This document shows, piece by piece, positions 13,857 to 14,526 of a stretch of 14,526 nt of DNA (within the stretch, counting starts at the first letter, position 1; each line of letters begins with the position of its first letter). The notes under the pieces were generated by a model. It saw nothing but the letters and a program-made list of their open reading frames with translations. It had not been told where the DNA came from and ran no database searches. The stretch comes from SIG575 sp045632485 (GTDB taxonomy: Bacteria > Bacillota > Clostridia > Oscillospirales > Acutalibacteraceae). The translations under genes and the position numbers were made by a program. The stretch is from contig JAZQWT010000161.1 of NCBI GenBank assembly GCA_045632485.1, positions 1 to 14,526 of the forward strand, in the 5' to 3' direction.

Positions 13857-13912
13857 CTCCTTGGTATATTAGAAGTGGTTTGCCGACCACACAACTAAAA
13901 TAACAAGGAGGT
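13857..13912 (+). promoter_or_regulatory. RBS-sequestering leader structure of tnpA
   Basis: CTCCTTGGTAT (13857-13867) pairs at 10 of 11 positions with ATAACAAGGAG (13900-13910), which contains the tnpA Shine-Dalgarno AAGGAGG (13905-13911). Inside it lies a second hairpin, GTGGT (13876-13880) / ACCAC (13886-13890), with loop TTGCCG. The fold would hide the ribosome binding site. Inhibitory tnpA leader structures are known for Salmonella IS200; that this one works the same way is inferred. Confidence 0.7.
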
Positions 13913-13919
13913 CTTTAAC

Positions 13920-14396
13920 GTGAAAGAAAAAGACATAAATAGTTTAAACCATACAAGCTGGAGATGTCAATACCATGTTGTATTCGCTCCGAAGTACAGA
14001 AGATTATCAATATACAGAGAAATAAAAGTGGATATAGGAAAGATATTAAGACAGTTGTGTCAACAAAAAGAAGTAGAGATAATAGAGGCAGAACTGTGTC
14101 CTGACCATATACATATGTTGATAAGTATACCGCCAAAGTATAGTGTATCGCAGATAATGGGATATTTGAAAGGCAAAAGCAGTTTGATGATATTTGATAG
14201 ACACGCGAACCTAAAATACAAATATGGAAACAGACATTTCTGGGCGAGAGGATATTTTGTAGATACTGTAGGAAGAAATAAAAAGCAAGTAGCGGAATAT
14301 ATTAAAAATCAGCTTGTAGAAGATCAAATAGCAGACCAGATGAGTTTGAAAGAATATGTAGACCCGTTCACGGGTGGCGAGAACAAGAAAGCATAA
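13920..14396 (+). CDS. tnpA: IS200/IS605-family Y1 transposase TnpA
   Basis: A 158-aa single-strand transposase of the HUH superfamily that cuts and rejoins the IS ends through a 5'-phosphotyrosine. The metal-binding H63-I-H65 lies in LCPDHIHMLISIP, and the nucleophile is Y127 in NKKQVAEYIKNQ, with Q131 on the same helix. The N-terminal strand WRCQYHVVFAPKYRR (14-28) and the FWARGYFVDTVG segment (108-119) are typical of the family. The length fits an intact enzyme of about 150 aa. The start is GTG 13920, with AAGGAGG 8 bases upstream; that site is paired in the predicted leader fold, so expression is expected to be very low. No frameshift or stop interrupts the gene, so it may be active if translated. 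Confidence 0.96.
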   Translation: MKEKDINSLNHTSWRCQYHVVFAPKYRRLSIYREIKVDIGKILRQLCQQKEVEIIEAELCPDHIHMLISIPPKYSVSQIMGYLKGKSSLMIFDRHANLKYKYGNRHFWARGYFVDTVGRNKKQVAEYIKNQLVEDQIADQMSLKEYVDPFTGGENKKA

Positions 14397-14401
14397 GAAA
14401 A

Positions 14402-14463
14402 CCCCTTGAGGGGTAGCTGAAAGAAGAATGCGGTCGGCAAACTTTTCAGCGCCCCTTAAGGGG
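14402..14463 (+). repeat. Long imperfect hairpin downstream of tnpA
   Basis: CCCCTTGAGGGG (14402-14413) pairs along its whole length with CCCCTTAAGGGG (14452-14463) with one G-U pair. After a small internal loop, GCTGAAAG (14416-14423) pairs with TTTTCAGC (14443-14450), also with one G-U pair. The apical loop (14424-14442) contains GGTCGGCAAAC, the exact reverse complement of 13878-13888 in the tnpA leader. Confidence 0.7.
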
Positions 14464-14478
14464 TTAAGTCCGTATAAT

Positions 14479-14491
14479 GCCCTTGAAGGGC
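14479..14491 (+). repeat. Short hairpin in the IS right end
   Basis: GCCCTTGAAGGGC forms a 5-bp stem with a 3-base loop (GCCCT-TGA-AGGGC). It repeats the CCCTT/AAGGG theme of the two arms at 14402-14413 and 14452-14463. Confidence 0.5.
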
Positions 14492-14496
14492 TAATC

Positions 14497-14521
14497 AAGC
14501 CTCCAGCTTAGCTGGAGGTTT
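14497..14521 (+). repeat. IS right-end hairpin
   Basis: AAGCCTCCAGC (14497-14507) and GCTGGAGGTTT (14511-14521) form an 11-bp stem with one G-U pair and loop TTA. It is followed by TGACT at the window edge. Its position fits the subterminal right-end hairpin recognised by TnpA; the short T-run might also let it act as a terminator. Confidence 0.7.
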
Positions 14522-14526
14522 TGACT

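Larger units (their letters stand above)
13791..14526 (+). mobile_element. IS200/IS605-type insertion sequence, apparently complete
   Basis: The element consists of a left-end hairpin (13794-13812), a 107-base structured leader, one transposase gene (13920-14396) and a structured right end finishing with a hairpin at 14497-14521 near the window edge. There is no tnpB, so it is of the IS200 type. Such elements move as single strands, have no terminal inverted repeats and make no target duplication, so exact ends cannot be fixed from one copy. The left end should lie a few bases before 13794 and the right end a few bases after 14521. It sits directly downstream of a strong terminator, so no chromosomal gene is broken. 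Codon choice in the transposase (ATA, TTG, AGA frequent) differs from the neighbouring CTT/ATT-rich genes, in line with transfer. Confidence 0.85.

Overview
The window looks like chromosomal DNA from a low-GC, strictly anaerobic Gram-positive bacterium of the Clostridia, most like the Ruminococcus/Oscillospirales group. The clues are AT-rich intergenic DNA, consensus-like sigma-A promoters with extended -10 boxes, strong AGGAGG ribosome binding sites, a flavodiiron protein next to a rubrerythrin, and Clostridia-like protein sequences. This is a judgement from the sequence alone; no database search was run. Most of the window is dense housekeeping sequence, and the accessory part is confined to the last ~750 bases.

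Layout. (1) 1-1872: a flavodiiron protein (FprA, +) and a rubrerythrin (-) face each other across a shared bidirectional terminator and form an oxygen/peroxide detoxification pair. (2) 1925-4317 (-): a secreted lipoprotein of unknown function with its own promoter and terminator, then a CPBP-type membrane protease whose stop overlaps the start of tadA by four bases. (3) 4420-7842 (-): an apparent operon of a PLP-dependent aminotransferase, trpS, and a membrane-embedded M28-like protein that has lost metal ligands. Its promoter carries an 18-bp perfect palindrome over the -10 box. (4) 8043-13720 (+): a long co-oriented run of a two-part protein of unknown function, ddl (D-Ala-D-Ala ligase), a DUF1934/YwiB-like gene coupled to ddl, argS, a stand-alone GlmU-type acetyltransferase domain, pth, and a 42-codon small ORF with a near-perfect Shine-Dalgarno. 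It ends at a strong terminator. (5) 13790-14526: an IS200/IS605-type insertion sequence with an intact Y1 HUH transposase, a left-end hairpin, a right-end hairpin and a highly structured non-coding region.

How it fits together. Regions 3 and 4 diverge from a 200-bp intergenic region with one good promoter on each strand. Region 4 joins cell-wall precursor synthesis (ddl, GlmU-like) with translation (argS, pth), and the GlmU-like/pth adjacency recalls the glmU-prs-pth order of other Firmicutes. FprA has no rubredoxin domain of its own, whereas rubrerythrin carries one at its C terminus.

The least ordinary signals are: in the IS, an RBS-sequestering leader plus an 11-nt perfect complementarity between the leader hairpin loop and the loop of a long hairpin downstream of tnpA; the 42-aa small ORF; the GlmU acetyltransferase domain without its uridylyltransferase; the degenerate M28-like membrane protein; and two operator-like inverted repeats over promoters. 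I found no CRISPR array, tRNA, rRNA, T-box or multi-gene defence system.
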